The notes under the pieces are model-generated. The model searched no databases, was not told where the DNA came from, and saw only the letters and a list, made by a program, of their open reading frames with translations. Both the position numbers and the translations under genes were made by a program. From Tistrella mobilis KA081020-065 (GTDB taxonomy: Bacteria; Pseudomonadota; Alphaproteobacteria; Tistrellales; Tistrellaceae), in NCBI RefSeq assembly GCF_000264455.2, contig NC_017956.1, positions 2,772,001 through 2,836,000 on the forward strand: a DNA stretch of 64,000 nucleotides, in the 5' to 3' direction. Shown in pieces: positions 8,657 through 18,400 of this stretch (positions are counted from its first letter, which is position 1; each line of letters starts with the position of its first letter).

Positions 8657-10402
8657 ATGAGCGCGCTGATCGGCATTCTGAACGGCAAACCGGTCGGTGA
8701 CCGTTTGCATTCTGCACTGGACAAGCTGGACCCGGCACGCATCGTGCGGCGTGACACCCGTATGTTCGCGACCCACGGTGCCGCCGCTGGTCTGGCGGCG
8801 ATCGGGCCCGAGATTCCCGAACACGTCGCCGCACGCCAGGATGTCATCCGCCCCGATGCGCGGCTGATCCGGCTGGGCCAGACGACGCTGGGTATCGTGG
8901 GCCCGGCACCCGCGATCTGCCGGCTTGGCCTGGGCGACGGCGCGGTGGAGCCGACCTCCGCCGATCTGCGCCGCAACATCGCCCTGGCGGCGCTGCTGGC
9001 CGATCTGGACCGGCCCGGCCAGGATACGGAGCTGGCACTGCGCCGGCTGATGGACCGCACCGGCGGCGACATGTCCTTCACCCTGCTGATCGACGAGGAT
9101 CCGCGCCGGATGTTCGTCGCCCGCGGCGAGACGGCGCTGTGCTTTGCGGCAGGCGATCACACCGGCCTGGTCGCCAGCGACGAACGCCTGCTGAGCGGAG
9201 CGGATCCGGTGTCGGTGGGGCTCCGGCCCGGCGATGTCGCCACCCTCTCGGCCGACCGGGTGCGGGTCGCCGATGCCTGCGGCCGGGTGATCGCCCGCCG
9301 CATCGGCCCGGCCGCCCGGCCGGCCGATGTGCCGCCGATGCCGGCTGCCGGCCGCGATCTTACCGCACATGATCTGGATCATCTGGCCCATGCGGTGCGC
9401 CTGGGGGCCGGGCTGACCGCGCCGGATGCGGCACCGCTGCCGGTGTCGGCTGCGGCCGGCATCCATGGCCGCATCGCCTTCAGCGCAGCCGCCCCGCTGA
9501 TGCCGGCCGCAGCCGCAGCCGCGGATCTCTGGCGGCGCTGCTATGGGCTGGAGGTGATGGTCCGGCCGATCGAAGACGGCGCCCGCCCCTATCTGCCGGT
9601 CGATCTTGTGATCATCCTGCCGGACCCGGCCGATCTGGCCGGCGGGACGGATCTGCCGCGCCGGCTGCGCCAGGGCGGCGCGCGATCGGTGACCATGCTG
9701 GTGGCCGATGCCGGTGCCGGCCCCGCCGCTTCCGGGCTGGATGCCGTCTGGCGCCTGCCGCTGCCGCGCGAATACGGCGTGGCCCCCACGCTTTCGGCCC
9801 TCGGCCTCATCTCGGGTCTGGCCGCCATCGGCTCGCGCATCGCCGCCCTCGGCAATGGCGCCCCCCGGCCGCGGCCCGGGCTCCATGATGCGGGCATCGC
9901 CCCCCGGGTCGTCGCCCGCGTGCTGAACGCGACCGCCGACCGCCTCGCCGCGCCCCAGCCGGCGGCCTTTGCCGAGGCGGCGACGGCCCAGATCGACCGG
10001 ATCGCCGCGCGCATGATCGCGAGCGGTCAGCGCCGGCTGGATCTGGAGCTGGCGGGGCCGGTGCTCGACCCGCGTGTCTCGGGCGGGATGGCCGAGCTTG
10101 CCTGCACGCTCTTCGCCGAAATCGCGCAGGTGATCTGCCTGCCGGCGCAGGACCATGATCCGTTCGGCCACCCGTCATCGGGGGCGGCACCTGCGCGCGC
10201 CCTGCCATCGGCGCCACGCCTCGATCCCACCACGGCGATCGGCGCGGCAGCCGGCAGCGAGAACGCCACCACGGCGGCCGGGCTTGCCGGTGCGATGATC
10301 CTGGCCGCCGCAGGGGCGATGCGCACTGCCCATGCCTTCGCCCGGGCCAGTGGCGCCACGCTCGGCCGTCCTCGCTGCCTCACCGGTCTGCGCGGCAGCT
10401 GA
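8657..10402 (+). CDS. GlmS-like protein (GATase-II/SIS/SIS layout) without catalytic residues
   Basis: A 581-residue protein that reads as a degenerate glutamine-fructose-6-phosphate aminotransferase along its whole length. Start MSALIGILNG replaces MCGIVGILG, so the nucleophile Cys is gone. ATHG (38-41), GQDTEL (121-126), MFVARGETAL and LVASDERLL follow the glutaminase domain. In the first SIS domain, PREYGVAPTLSA (370-381) matches the PEIGVASTKAF motif, but the sugar-phosphate SQSGET loop is missing. FGHP (503-506) stands for KHGP and GRPRCLTG (570-577) for the QPRNLAKS tail, without the isomerase Lys. The second SIS domain is shortened. I infer a regulatory or binding protein, not a transaminase. 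Transcription should be sigma-54 dependent. Start 8657 is set by the GlmS alignment; the ribosome-binding site is poor. Confidence 0.75.
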   Translation: MSALIGILNGKPVGDRLHSALDKLDPARIVRRDTRMFATHGAAAGLAAIGPEIPEHVAARQDVIRPDARLIRLGQTTLGIVGPAPAICRLGLGDGAVEPTSADLRRNIALAALLADLDRPGQDTELALRRLMDRTGGDMSFTLLIDEDPRRMFVARGETALCFAAGDHTGLVASDERLLSGADPVSVGLRPGDVATLSADRVRVADACGRVIARRIGPAARPADVPPMPAAGRDLTAHDLDHLAHAVRLGAGLTAPDAAPLPVSAAAGIHGRIAFSAAAPLMPAAAAAADLWRRCYGLEVMVRPIEDGARPYLPVDLVIILPDPADLAGGTDLPRRLRQGGARSVTMLVADAGAGPAASGLDAVWRLPLPREYGVAPTLSALGLISGLAAIGSRIAALGNGAPRPRPGLHDAGIAPRVVARVLNATADRLAAPQPAAFAEAATAQIDRIAARMIASGQRRLDLELAGPVLDPRVSGGMAELACTLFAEIAQVICLPAQDHDPFGHPSSGAAPARALPSAPRLDPTTAIGAAAGSENATTAAGLAGAMILAAAGAMRTAHAFARASGATLGRPRCLTGLRGS

Positions 10403-10430
10403 CGCCGACCGGATCAGGGATCGGTCGGCG
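10403..10430. terminator. hairpin between convergent GlmS-like and sigma-54 regulator genes
   Basis: CGCCGACC-g-GATC and GATC-GGTCGGCG form a stem with one bulge and a 3-base loop, lying exactly between the convergent stops and covering the last codons of the regulator. No clear U-run follows on either side, so termination strength is uncertain. Confidence 0.5.
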
Positions 10431-11883
10431 CCTCCGACCAGGCCTGACGCTTGCGATAGATGGTGGAGGCGCTGATGCCGAGCAGGGCGGCGGCCCGGGG
10501 CACATTGCCACCACAAAGCTCGATCGCGCGTTCGATCGCCATCCGCTCCACCTGCCAGAGCGGCCGGATCTCACCCTCTGCACCATAGATGCCGGGAGTG
10601 TCCGGATCGCGCCCGCCGCCGACCTCGTCCACCTCCCCATCCGCGACCGGTTCGAAATCCAGCTCGGGCGGCGGCGCGCCGGTCGTCGCGGGCTTGAGCA
10701 ATCGCGCCTCTGCCTCGCGCAGCTGGGCGGGCAGCATGTCCAGGGTCAGGACCTCCCCGTCATTCAGCACCACCGCGCCGTGAAGCACGTTGTAGAGCTG
10801 ACGGATATTGCCGGGCCAGCGATAGGCCGCGAGCGCCGCCTCGGCTGCAGCGTCGATCCTGCGGAAGCCCTTGCCTTCCAGGGACGCCAGATCGTCCAGT
10901 AGATGGCGGGCGATCAGACGCACATCGTCGCCCCGCTGGCGCAGCGGCGGCAGGTGGATCGGCACCACATGCAGACGGTAGTACAGGTCCTCGCGGAAGC
11001 GGCCGGCCTCCACCTCCACCAGCGGGTCGCGATTGGTGGCGGACACGATGCGGATGTCGACCCGCTCGGTCACGCCCGAGCCCACCTTCTGGAAGGCGCC
11101 GGTCTGCAGGAAACGCAGCAGCTTGCTCTGCAGCGCCAGATCCATCTCGCAGACCTCGTCCAGGAACAGCGTGCCGCCATGGGCGCGGGTCGCCGCACCG
11201 TCGCGGTCGGTATGGGCGCCGGTGAAGGCGCCGCGGACATGGCCGAAGATCTCGCTTTCCATCAGATCGCGCGGGATGGCGGCGCAGTTGAGTGCGACGA
11301 AGGGTCCGCGGGCGCGCGGGCTGCGGGCATGCAGCGCCTCGGCCGCCAGCTCCTTGCCCGTGCCGCTCTCGCCCGTGATGAAGACCGAAGCCCGGCTTTG
11401 TGCCGCCCCTTCGATGATCCGATAGATGCCCTGCATGACCAGCGACCGGCCGATCATGCCGCAATAGGCTTCACGCTCGCCGATGCGGTCGACCAGCCGG
11501 GTGAGCGTGCCCAGCGCCAGTGCGTTGCGCACCGTCACCACCAGCCGTTCGGGCGGGAAAGGCTTCACCAGGAAATCGTGGGCGCCGGCGCGCATCGCCT
11601 CGACGGCCACATTCACCGAGCCATGCGCCGTCACCACCACCACATCGCAGCCGCCCCGGCGGCGCAGATCGGCCAGAATGTCGAGCCCGTTGGCGTCGGG
11701 CAGGCTGAGATCCAGCAGCACCAGCGCCGGGGGCGTCGCCGCAATCCGTTCGAAGGCGGCTGCCGCCGTCCCCACGGCCACGGCAGGAATGCCGGCGCCA
11801 CGGAGCTGTTCCGCGTAAAGGCGGGCCAGAAGGGCGTCGTCCTCGATGATCAGAACTTCGGATGCACTCTCGTCCGCCACCAT
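10414..11883 (-). CDS. sigma-54-dependent response regulator (LuxO/NtrC family)
   Basis: A 489-residue enhancer-binding protein with three domains. The receiver (about 8-125) has Glu14/Asp15, phospho-acceptor Asp58 in LLDLS, Thr85 and Lys107. The AAA+ domain (about 145-375) has Walker A GESGTGKE (171-178), the sigma-54 contact loop GAFTGA (218-223) and LFLDEV. A Fis-type helix-turn-helix closes the protein ([20 protein letters not shown]). The sequence after GAFTGA, with DRDGAA and [10 protein letters not shown], is closest to the LuxO subgroup. No histidine kinase is encoded nearby, so its phosphodonor is elsewhere. It converges on the GlmS-like gene that carries a sigma-54 promoter, its most plausible target. 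Confidence 0.9.
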   Translation of the reverse strand: MVADESASEVLIIEDDALLARLYAEQLRGAGIPAVAVGTAAAAFERIAATPPALVLLDLSLPDANGLDILADLRRRGGCDVVVVTAHGSVNVAVEAMRAGAHDFLVKPFPPERLVVTVRNALALGTLTRLVDRIGEREAYCGMIGRSLVMQGIYRIIEGAAQSRASVFITGESGTGKELAAEALHARSPRARGPFVALNCAAIPRDLMESEIFGHVRGAFTGAHTDRDGAATRAHGGTLFLDEVCEMDLALQSKLLRFLQTGAFQKVGSGVTERVDIRIVSATNRDPLVEVEAGRFREDLYYRLHVVPIHLPPLRQRGDDVRLIARHLLDDLASLEGKGFRRIDAAAEAALAAYRWPGNIRQLYNVLHGAVVLNDGEVLTLDMLPAQLREAEARLLKPATTGAPPPELDFEPVADGEVDEVGGGRDPDTPGIYGAEGEIRPLWQVERMAIERAIELCGGNVPRAAALLGISASTIYRKRQAWSEAPTDP

Positions 11884-12027
11884 ACCGCCACGTCACCATA
11901 CTGCCTGATGCGGTGACCATGGGTCCCCCCGGCCACCCGCAAAACAAGGCTAGCAGAAGACCGGGGCGCGGTCAGCGTCCACGACGACACCCGCATCAGG
12001 TGTAGGGCGCGCCAATCGGCGCCGGTG

Positions 12028-12765
12028 TCAGTTACCCGGCGTATCGAGCACCGGCTCCCGCGCGGTCGCAGCTTCCAGGAGCCCGGGATCCGCGGCAGCC
12101 GACAGCTGATCGAGCAGAGCACGCGCCGGCGCATATCCGCGCGCAACGGCGCGGCGGCATCGGGCCACCGCTTCCACCATGTCCGGCGGATCCCCCACGA
12201 GCGCACGCAGCGCCAGGGCGTGATCGGCGGCCCCGTCGCCGGCACGCGCCGCGCGCAGCAGGCGGGACCGCGCAGCAGCGGCATCGCCCCCGGCGGCACG
12301 GCCGTCGAGCTGCATCAGGGCAAGGCCGGTATCGGCGGCGACGATGCCGGCACGCGCCGCCTGTTCGTACAGCATCGCCGCCCGCACCGGATCGGCCGGC
12401 AGAGCCGGGCCTGCGCCCTGGTCCAGCAGGCGCGCCAGGTTGAAGGCGGCACGCGCATCCCCGGCATCGGCGGCGCGGCCGTACCAGGAGGCAGCCGCCG
12501 CCGGATCTGCTTCCCCGCCCTGCCCCTGCTCTGCCATCACCCCCAGATAAAAGGCGGCGCGGGCGTCACCAGCCTCTGCCAGCCTGCCGAACAGGTTACG
12601 GGCGGTGGCATAGTCGCCGGTCTCCCAGGCATGGGCAGCGGTGGCGAAGCCCTGCGGCGGCGTCCAGGCCTGGGCACCGACCGGCATCATGGCCGCCAGA
12701 CCGATCACGACCGCCCTGCGGAGTGCCGTCTGCACCCCACGCCCCTTCACCCTGGCCAGCCTCAT
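12028..12765 (-). CDS. exported Sel1-repeat (TPR-like) protein
   Basis: A 245-residue protein with an N-terminal signal peptide (AVVIGLAAMMPVGAQA) followed by about five Sel1-like repeats: ARAAFYLGVMAEQG, DPAAAASWYGRAADAG, ARAAFNLARLLDQG, DPVRAAMLYEQAARAG. Such alpha-solenoids mediate protein-protein contacts, often in envelope processes or signalling. The start at 12765 is preferred because it gives a proper signal peptide and follows GGGGGTGAC; an open frame extends 40 codons further upstream. It is transcribed in the same direction as the O-antigen ligase behind it, and a role in surface polysaccharide is possible but unproven. Confidence 0.78.
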   Translation of the reverse strand: MRLARVKGRGVQTALRRAVVIGLAAMMPVGAQAWTPPQGFATAAHAWETGDYATARNLFGRLAEAGDARAAFYLGVMAEQGQGGEADPAAAASWYGRAADAGDARAAFNLARLLDQGAGPALPADPVRAAMLYEQAARAGIVAADTGLALMQLDGRAAGGDAAAARSRLLRAARAGDGAADHALALRALVGDPPDMVEAVARCRRAVARGYAPARALLDQLSAAADPGLLEAATAREPVLDTPGN

Positions 12766-12869
12766 GTCACCCCCGATGCGCACCCCGCCCGGTGCCAATA
12801 AGTACTCTCCCGCGCAGCTAATATTCCGCAAGCGGCCGAGGGGATGCAAGCCGGAGCAGGTACCGTCGG

Positions 12870-14147
12870 TCAACCTGCGCGGCACGGCCGCGGGAGCGCC
12901 ACCCGGCTCACCATCAATCCGACCAGCGACCAGAAAACCACACCATTCCAGTTGTTGAAGAAGCTGCCATGCGGAACGACCGGCCAGAGAATCAACAGGA
13001 TGCCGAGCCCGGCCCCTACGGCCACCGGATCCATGCGCTGCGGCAGGAATGCTGCGACAAAACCACCGACCAATGCCAGGAAGATAACCAGGCCGATAAC
13101 ACCGTGCTCCGCAAAGAATTCAATGTAAGCGTTATGCGGATGAGTCGAACAAAACTCCAGATATTCCGAGTAGTCGGTGCCCCGCAGTCTGATGTTAGGG
13201 GATCGGATTTCCGGGCAGACATCCCGAAAATTCTTTCCTCCGGCGCCAACCGCAGGCGAGAGTTCGCCGACCTCGACGCCGGACTGCCAGAGCAGGCCAT
13301 AGGACGTCGTCGACAGACGTGACAGCGTCCCCAGGGTCGAGCCGATCTGACGGTCGAAACTTGCGGGAGACAGGATGTAGGCCACCACCGCGCCAACAAT
13401 TGCAATCAGCAACCCATACCGCATGAAACGACGGAGACCTGGCACGGGCACGATCAGAGCCATAATCAACAGACCAAGGCCTGCCAGCAGAAAGGCACTC
13501 CGCTCGCCTGACAGGAAGATTGCGAGCAGCACCAGAAACAGCCCGACACCGACGGGAGCCAGCCGTCGCATCGATCCTGCAGCTGCCCAGGCCAGGGCGA
13601 AACCCAGGCATGGGAACATCGTCTTGGTCAGAAAAATGCCGACCTTGCGATCATCGAATGGGCCGGTCAGCCGCAGGGGATGCGAATAGCTTTGGACAAT
13701 CCTGGTGACCCAGTACCATTCCATCAGCGCCCAGACGGCACTGAACAAAACGATGGCCAGCAAAACCGCCACGTAGCGGTCGCGCCATTTGGGTTCCGTC
13801 AGCAGCCAGAAACCGAGAGCCGCTGCGAGCATCGGAAATCTGATGAAAGTCCCGGCCCGGCTGAATGCATCAGACACGCTGGCCAGCGCAAAGGGCGCCG
13901 TAGCCAGCATGAACACCCATAGAACAAGCGCCAGACGAAACCACCAAGCCCGAAGCGCAACCGTGTCCCGATTGACGGCGCCATGGATGAGAAACAAAAG
14001 CGCAACCAAAGAGCCACCGACATCAGTCACCCCTGGCCCCAGTATCATCAAAATGGGCAAGATCATTGCAATCATGCGTCCCACGGCTCTAAGACGATCC
14101 TGCGCCTCCGCGCCCGCGGAACTCACATTATTTTGGGACAAGGTCAT
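12870..14147 (-). CDS. O-antigen ligase/polymerase family membrane protein
   Basis: A polytopic inner-membrane protein of about 425 residues with around ten hydrophobic segments. In the C-terminal half a long periplasmic loop holds the hallmark THPHNAYIEFFAEHGVIGL (H-x-x-N-x-x-L/I-E of the Wzy_C/WaaL family). These proteins join O-antigen or other glycans to lipid A core or polymerise repeat units at the periplasmic face. The gene is visibly lower in GC than its neighbours (28 of 60 bases are G/C at 13081-13140), as often seen for surface-polysaccharide genes gained by transfer. The start is uncertain: ATG 14147, or TTG four codons upstream; neither has a well-spaced ribosome-binding site. 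Confidence 0.85.
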   Translation of the reverse strand: MTLSQNNVSSAGAEAQDRLRAVGRMIAMILPILMILGPGVTDVGGSLVALLFLIHGAVNRDTVALRAWWFRLALVLWVFMLATAPFALASVSDAFSRAGTFIRFPMLAAALGFWLLTEPKWRDRYVAVLLAIVLFSAVWALMEWYWVTRIVQSYSHPLRLTGPFDDRKVGIFLTKTMFPCLGFALAWAAAGSMRRLAPVGVGLFLVLLAIFLSGERSAFLLAGLGLLIMALIVPVPGLRRFMRYGLLIAIVGAVVAYILSPASFDRQIGSTLGTLSRLSTTSYGLLWQSGVEVGELSPAVGAGGKNFRDVCPEIRSPNIRLRGTDYSEYLEFCSTHPHNAYIEFFAEHGVIGLVIFLALVGGFVAAFLPQRMDPVAVGAGLGILLILWPVVPHGSFFNNWNGVVFWSLVGLMVSRVALPRPCRAG

Positions 14148-14263
14148 CCTCTCGGGCAAAATCTGGCTGGAGAGATATGGAAGATCTTGCCTTATATCCC
14201 GAATCCGCCGTCAACGCGACGTTCTGATTGCTTACTTTCCCGGATTTTACCCGGCAGAAGCCG

Positions 14264-15184
14264 TCATGCCCCCAGCTTGAGATCGCCGAGCCCGGCGCCG
14301 GCAATGCCCAGCCCGTCCATGGCAGCGAAGCCGAAATGGCGCACCTCGCCGCCCACCCAGACTTTCACGCCGGAACGGCTGGCGGCACCGGTCTCGGAGA
14401 CGACCAGTTCCGCCCGGGCCTGCAGGGCCACCACCGGGGCGTTGAAACGGCCCTGCGCCACGGCAACCGGGCGCAGGCCGCCGGCCAGGCCCCGACGGGC
14501 CAGAGTGCCGACCAGGGCTGCCACGGCTTCGGGTCCGGGGGTTTCTTCGGTGCGCCCGGCCAGCGGGTCGAAAAGGCGCGCGATGAAATCGGCTCCGCCC
14601 ATCTCGCCATGGGCCGGCGCATAGGCCAGCACCGGCGCCTGCTCGTGGGCGGCGCTCCAGGCGGCAAGACGCGTGAAGGCGGGGCGGATGGCGCCGAGGG
14701 TCGCGGCATCCTCGATGGGCACCAGCAGGATGCGGCGCTGCGTCGCGGCCAGCCCGAAGGGCATGTTGCCGGGGACCCGCATCGGCGGTACGCCAAGGGC
14801 AGACAGAACTTCGGCCCCGTCGAAATGGCCGACGATTTCATGAGAGAGCGTCGCTCGATAGCGCAGCCGGCCGTCGGCCTCGCGCAGCACCGGGATCACC
14901 CGGCCGCCGGTTTCGAAGCGGATCGGGCCGCGGCCGTCGCGGCCGAGCAGGACATGGGCAGCCGCCAGCAGGCCGGTTCCGTCCACCTCCTGGCGCATAC
15001 CGTCGCGCCAGACGTCGAGCCGGGCATCGGCCTTGAGCGAGGGGGTCACGGCAACAGCCGTCGTCGCCGGCTCATCCAGCCGGGTCGCAACCTCGCAGGC
15101 ATTGTCCGCACCCAGGATCACCACCGCAGATACGCCGCCCTGGCCGCTCCGGGCGTAGAGCCGCACACGATGCAATTCCAGCAT
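14264..15184 (-). CDS. PhzF-like protein, divergent
   Basis: A 306-residue protein with the layout of the PhzF/diaminopimelate-epimerase-like fold. GTGLLAAAHVLL stands where PhzF has CGHATLAAAHVL, ARLFDPLAGRTEETPGPEAV matches the FAP...EDPVTGSA region, and the C-terminus has the VWVGGEVRHFG strand typical of the family. The catalytic Glu of PhzF isomerases, in a S-E-T motif near residue 45, is not visible here (TTAVAVTP), so it may bind a ligand or use other chemistry. The start at 15184 follows AAGGGGAAG; open frame continues upstream without a better signal. It has no phenazine genes around it. Confidence 0.6.
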   Translation of the reverse strand: MLELHRVRLYARSGQGGVSAVVILGADNACEVATRLDEPATTAVAVTPSLKADARLDVWRDGMRQEVDGTGLLAAAHVLLGRDGRGPIRFETGGRVIPVLREADGRLRYRATLSHEIVGHFDGAEVLSALGVPPMRVPGNMPFGLAATQRRILLVPIEDAATLGAIRPAFTRLAAWSAAHEQAPVLAYAPAHGEMGGADFIARLFDPLAGRTEETPGPEAVAALVGTLARRGLAGGLRPVAVAQGRFNAPVVALQARAELVVSETGAASRSGVKVWVGGEVRHFGFAAMDGLGIAGAGLGDLKLGA

Positions 15185-15284
15185 GGGACCGCTTCCCCTT
15201 GTGAGAGCGTGGCGCATTCCGACCGCTGACGCTCGTCCACGAATGCCGTCGCCGCCGTTGATCGCGTTCATTCGACACCCGCTC

Positions 15285-15315
15285 ATAATAGGCAAGAACC
15301 AGACCGTGATTTCAA
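15285..15315 (-). promoter_or_regulatory. weak promoter candidate for the PhzF-like gene
   Basis: In an unusually AT-rich patch the minus strand reads TTGAAA, 19 bases, TATTAT, about 100 bases upstream of the start at 15184. The -10 is good but the spacing is longer than ideal. The surrounding 280-base gap (15185-15464) holds nothing else I can recognise. Confidence 0.35.
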
Positions 15316-15464
15316 CTTTCAATTTAATGGACATGACATGCAGTGCCGGCCACACGGGCTGGCCGCCGCCTGTCGACGCCCGCGGAGGGTGTACCATGCC
15401 GCGGAAGTCATGGCTGTGATCGAACCATTACAACTTCCGGTCAGATCCCCAGGTCACCGATATG

Positions 15465-18400
15465 TCACGGCGCCGGCTCGGCCACGACGATCAGCCCGTC
15501 GCGCTCCACCAGCCGGCGGCGTTCCGTCAGCCGGCGGATCTCGTCTTCAGTCACCGAGCGCAGCCCGGCACTCAGCGCGCGGAAGCCCAGCATCCGGGCC
15601 AGCTGGCGCTGCAGCTCTTCGCGGGTGACGCCCAGATTCTCGGCGGCGATCCGCATCAGCCCGGCCTCGATCTCGGCTGGCGGCAACAATTCGGGCTTGC
15701 GCAGCCCCGCCGAGGTTACGGCACTGCGATCGCGGATGCGCACCGGCTCTCCCGGCAGGCTCAGGAACCAGCCTTCGTCGACCAGATGGCGGCGACGAAT
15801 GGCATAGGATGCCGCCGCCCGCACGGCGGCCTGGATCCGCGCCCCGGCGCGCCCCAGCCCCCAGGCATCGCGCAGCCGCGCCGTCACCTCGTCCAGATGC
15901 ACCGGCCCTTCGACCTTCACCACCGCCATCACCATCGGCGCCAGCTTCGCCGGCGTCACCTGGTGCAGCTCCATGCCCTGCAGCTCGGCCGGCACTTCCG
16001 GGTCCGCCTCGACATAGGCAGGGGTGATGTGGTCATCCTCGGCCGGCGCCTCGTCCTCGCCGCCTTCCAGCCCCAGTTCCGCGGCCAGCGCTGCGTCTTC
16101 GGGCGACATGGCCGCGGCCGCCGCGGCGCGGCCGTCATCGCGAGCCTCCAGCATCTCGCGGGCCCCGACGATGGCCGCCTCCACCGCCGCCAGCTGGCCC
16201 TCGGGGCGGGCGAACCAGTCGGCCGACCAGATCCGGTGGATGATCCAGCCGTGGTCTTCCAGCACCGCCTGGCGCAGCCGGTCGCGGTCCCGGGCCGATC
16301 GTGCGGCATGATAGCCGGCCCCGTCGCATTCGATGCCGAGCAGATAGCGGCCGGGCCGGTCGGGATCGACCACCGCCAGATCGATGAAGAAGCCGGCCAG
16401 CCCCACCTGTTCGTGGACGACATGGCCGCGCGCCCTGAGCGCCCGGGCGACCTGTTCCTCGAACACGCTGTCGGCCGGCCGGCCCGACCGGCGGGCGACC
16501 TCCAGGCTGCCGGTGCGGGCATAGCGCAGAAAGGTTTTGAGCGCCGCGACGCCGCGGCCGCGCGCCCGCTCCAGATCGATGTCCTCGTCGGTGATCGAGG
16601 CGAAGACCCGGCAGAACCGTTTCGCCCGGCTGATCAGCACGTTCAGCCGCCGCTCGCCGCCCTCGGCACCAACCGGGCCGAAGCGCATCGCCATATAGCC
16701 CTGGGCATTGCGGCCATAGGCGACGGAGATGAAGATCACGTCGCGCTCGTCGCCCTGAACGTTTTCCAGGTTCTTCACGAAGAACGGTTCGGCCGGATGG
16801 GCGTTGAAGAAGTCCTCAGTCTCGGGATGGGCCCGGCGCAGGGCCTCCAGCGCATCCAGGATCGCCCGGCGCTGGCGCACCGAGAAGGTGGCGACCCCAA
16901 GCGAGCGCTCGGGCGTGGTGCGGGCATGGGCGATCACCGCCTCGGCCACCCGCCGCGCCTCGGTCGGATTGGTGCCGCTGCCGCCGGTCTCGAACACGCC
17001 GTCGGTCACATGGACGAAATCGAGCCCCAGCCCGGCCTCCCCCGCATAGGGGCTCGGCACCACATGCAGCCGGTCCTGATAGAATTCATGGTTCGACACC
17101 GCGATCAGCGACTGATGCCGGCTGCGATAATGCCAGCGCAGCATGCGCTGCGGCAGGCCGCGGGCCACGCAGAGCCCCAGAATGCTCTCGACATCGGCGA
17201 TCCGGGTGGTCTCGTCGTCATCCTCCGCATCAGGCGCATCGGCGGTCATGCGGGCGAAGAAGGCGGTGGGCGGCAGCTGGCGCTCGTCACCCACCACCAC
17301 CATCTGCCGGCAGCGGGCAATCGCCCCCAGCGCATCCACCGGCTGGATCTGGCTCGCCTCGTCGACCACCAGCAGGTCGAAGCCGATCCGCCCCGGCTCC
17401 AGGAACTGGGCGACCGACAGCGGGCTCATCATGAAGACCGGCTTCAGCGCCTGAACCGCAGGGCCTGCCTGGCTCATCAGCTGGCGGATCGGCATGTGCC
17501 GGCGCTTCTTGGCCAGCTCTCCCCTCAGAACGCCCACAGGGCCCAGCCCATTCACCCGCGGACGGCTGCGGGCATGTTCGGTCCGCACTTCCGACCGGGC
17601 GAGGTCGATCCGGGCCCGGTCCAGCGCCGCGAAGCTCCGCACCAGCCCGTCCTGGGCGGTGCCGTCGAAACCGGCCAGCGCCGGCTCGGCCGCGGTCATC
17701 GCCTGCCAGATCGCCTCGAAAGCGGCCATCTCGAAGGCCGGCATCACGCCCGCCCGGTCCAGCCGCCCATCCTCCAGCCGGTCGACCAGCGGCGCCAGAC
17801 CGGCAGCACGTGCGGCCCGCGCCGCAGCCAGGATCGCAGCCCAGGCCGGCAGCCCCTCGGGCGCCGCCAGCCAACCGCGAAGATGGGCCGCCAGCGCATC
17901 GAGATCCAGATCCGGGATGCCGGTCTCGCCGAACATGGCCCGCGGATCGAAGGCCAGCCTGGACCACAGCCCGACCACCTGATCGACGATGCCGTGGCCG
18001 GCTTCCACCAGCGCGGCCGTGCGGCCACGAAGCGCGGCACGATCGGGGGTGCGGGCCGCCAGCGCCCGCAAGTCAGGCTCCGCCGTCAGCCAGGCCGCCG
18101 CCCGGGCGATGGTGTCCCAATCCGCCGCCGCGCGGTCGCCGGCCGGCCAGAGCGGCCCGAAAGCGGCGCGGCCGGTGACCGCGGCATCGGCGAGCACGGC
18201 CTCGCGCCGACGCATTTCGAGCAGATCGTCCAGGGCCGCCAGCCGCTCGCCGGCCAGGATGGTCGGAGCGATCAGGGCGGCGAAGGCCGCATCGACCACG
18301 GCCTCGGCCGCAACCACCGGCGCCAGAGCGGATGCCGCCAGCGGCGCCCGTTCTCCGCCCAGATCGGTGCCGAGCAGCGCCGGGGCCGCCGGCCCCACGA

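Noticed and set aside
8657-10402. Functional second glmS
   Set aside because: The catalytic Cys, the SQSGET loop and the C-terminal Lys are all missing.
18382-18396. Programmed +1 ribosomal frameshift in the helicase gene
   Set aside because: I see no rare-codon or stop-codon shift site, and no internal ribosome-binding pattern of known +1 systems; a homopolymer error or mutation is simpler.
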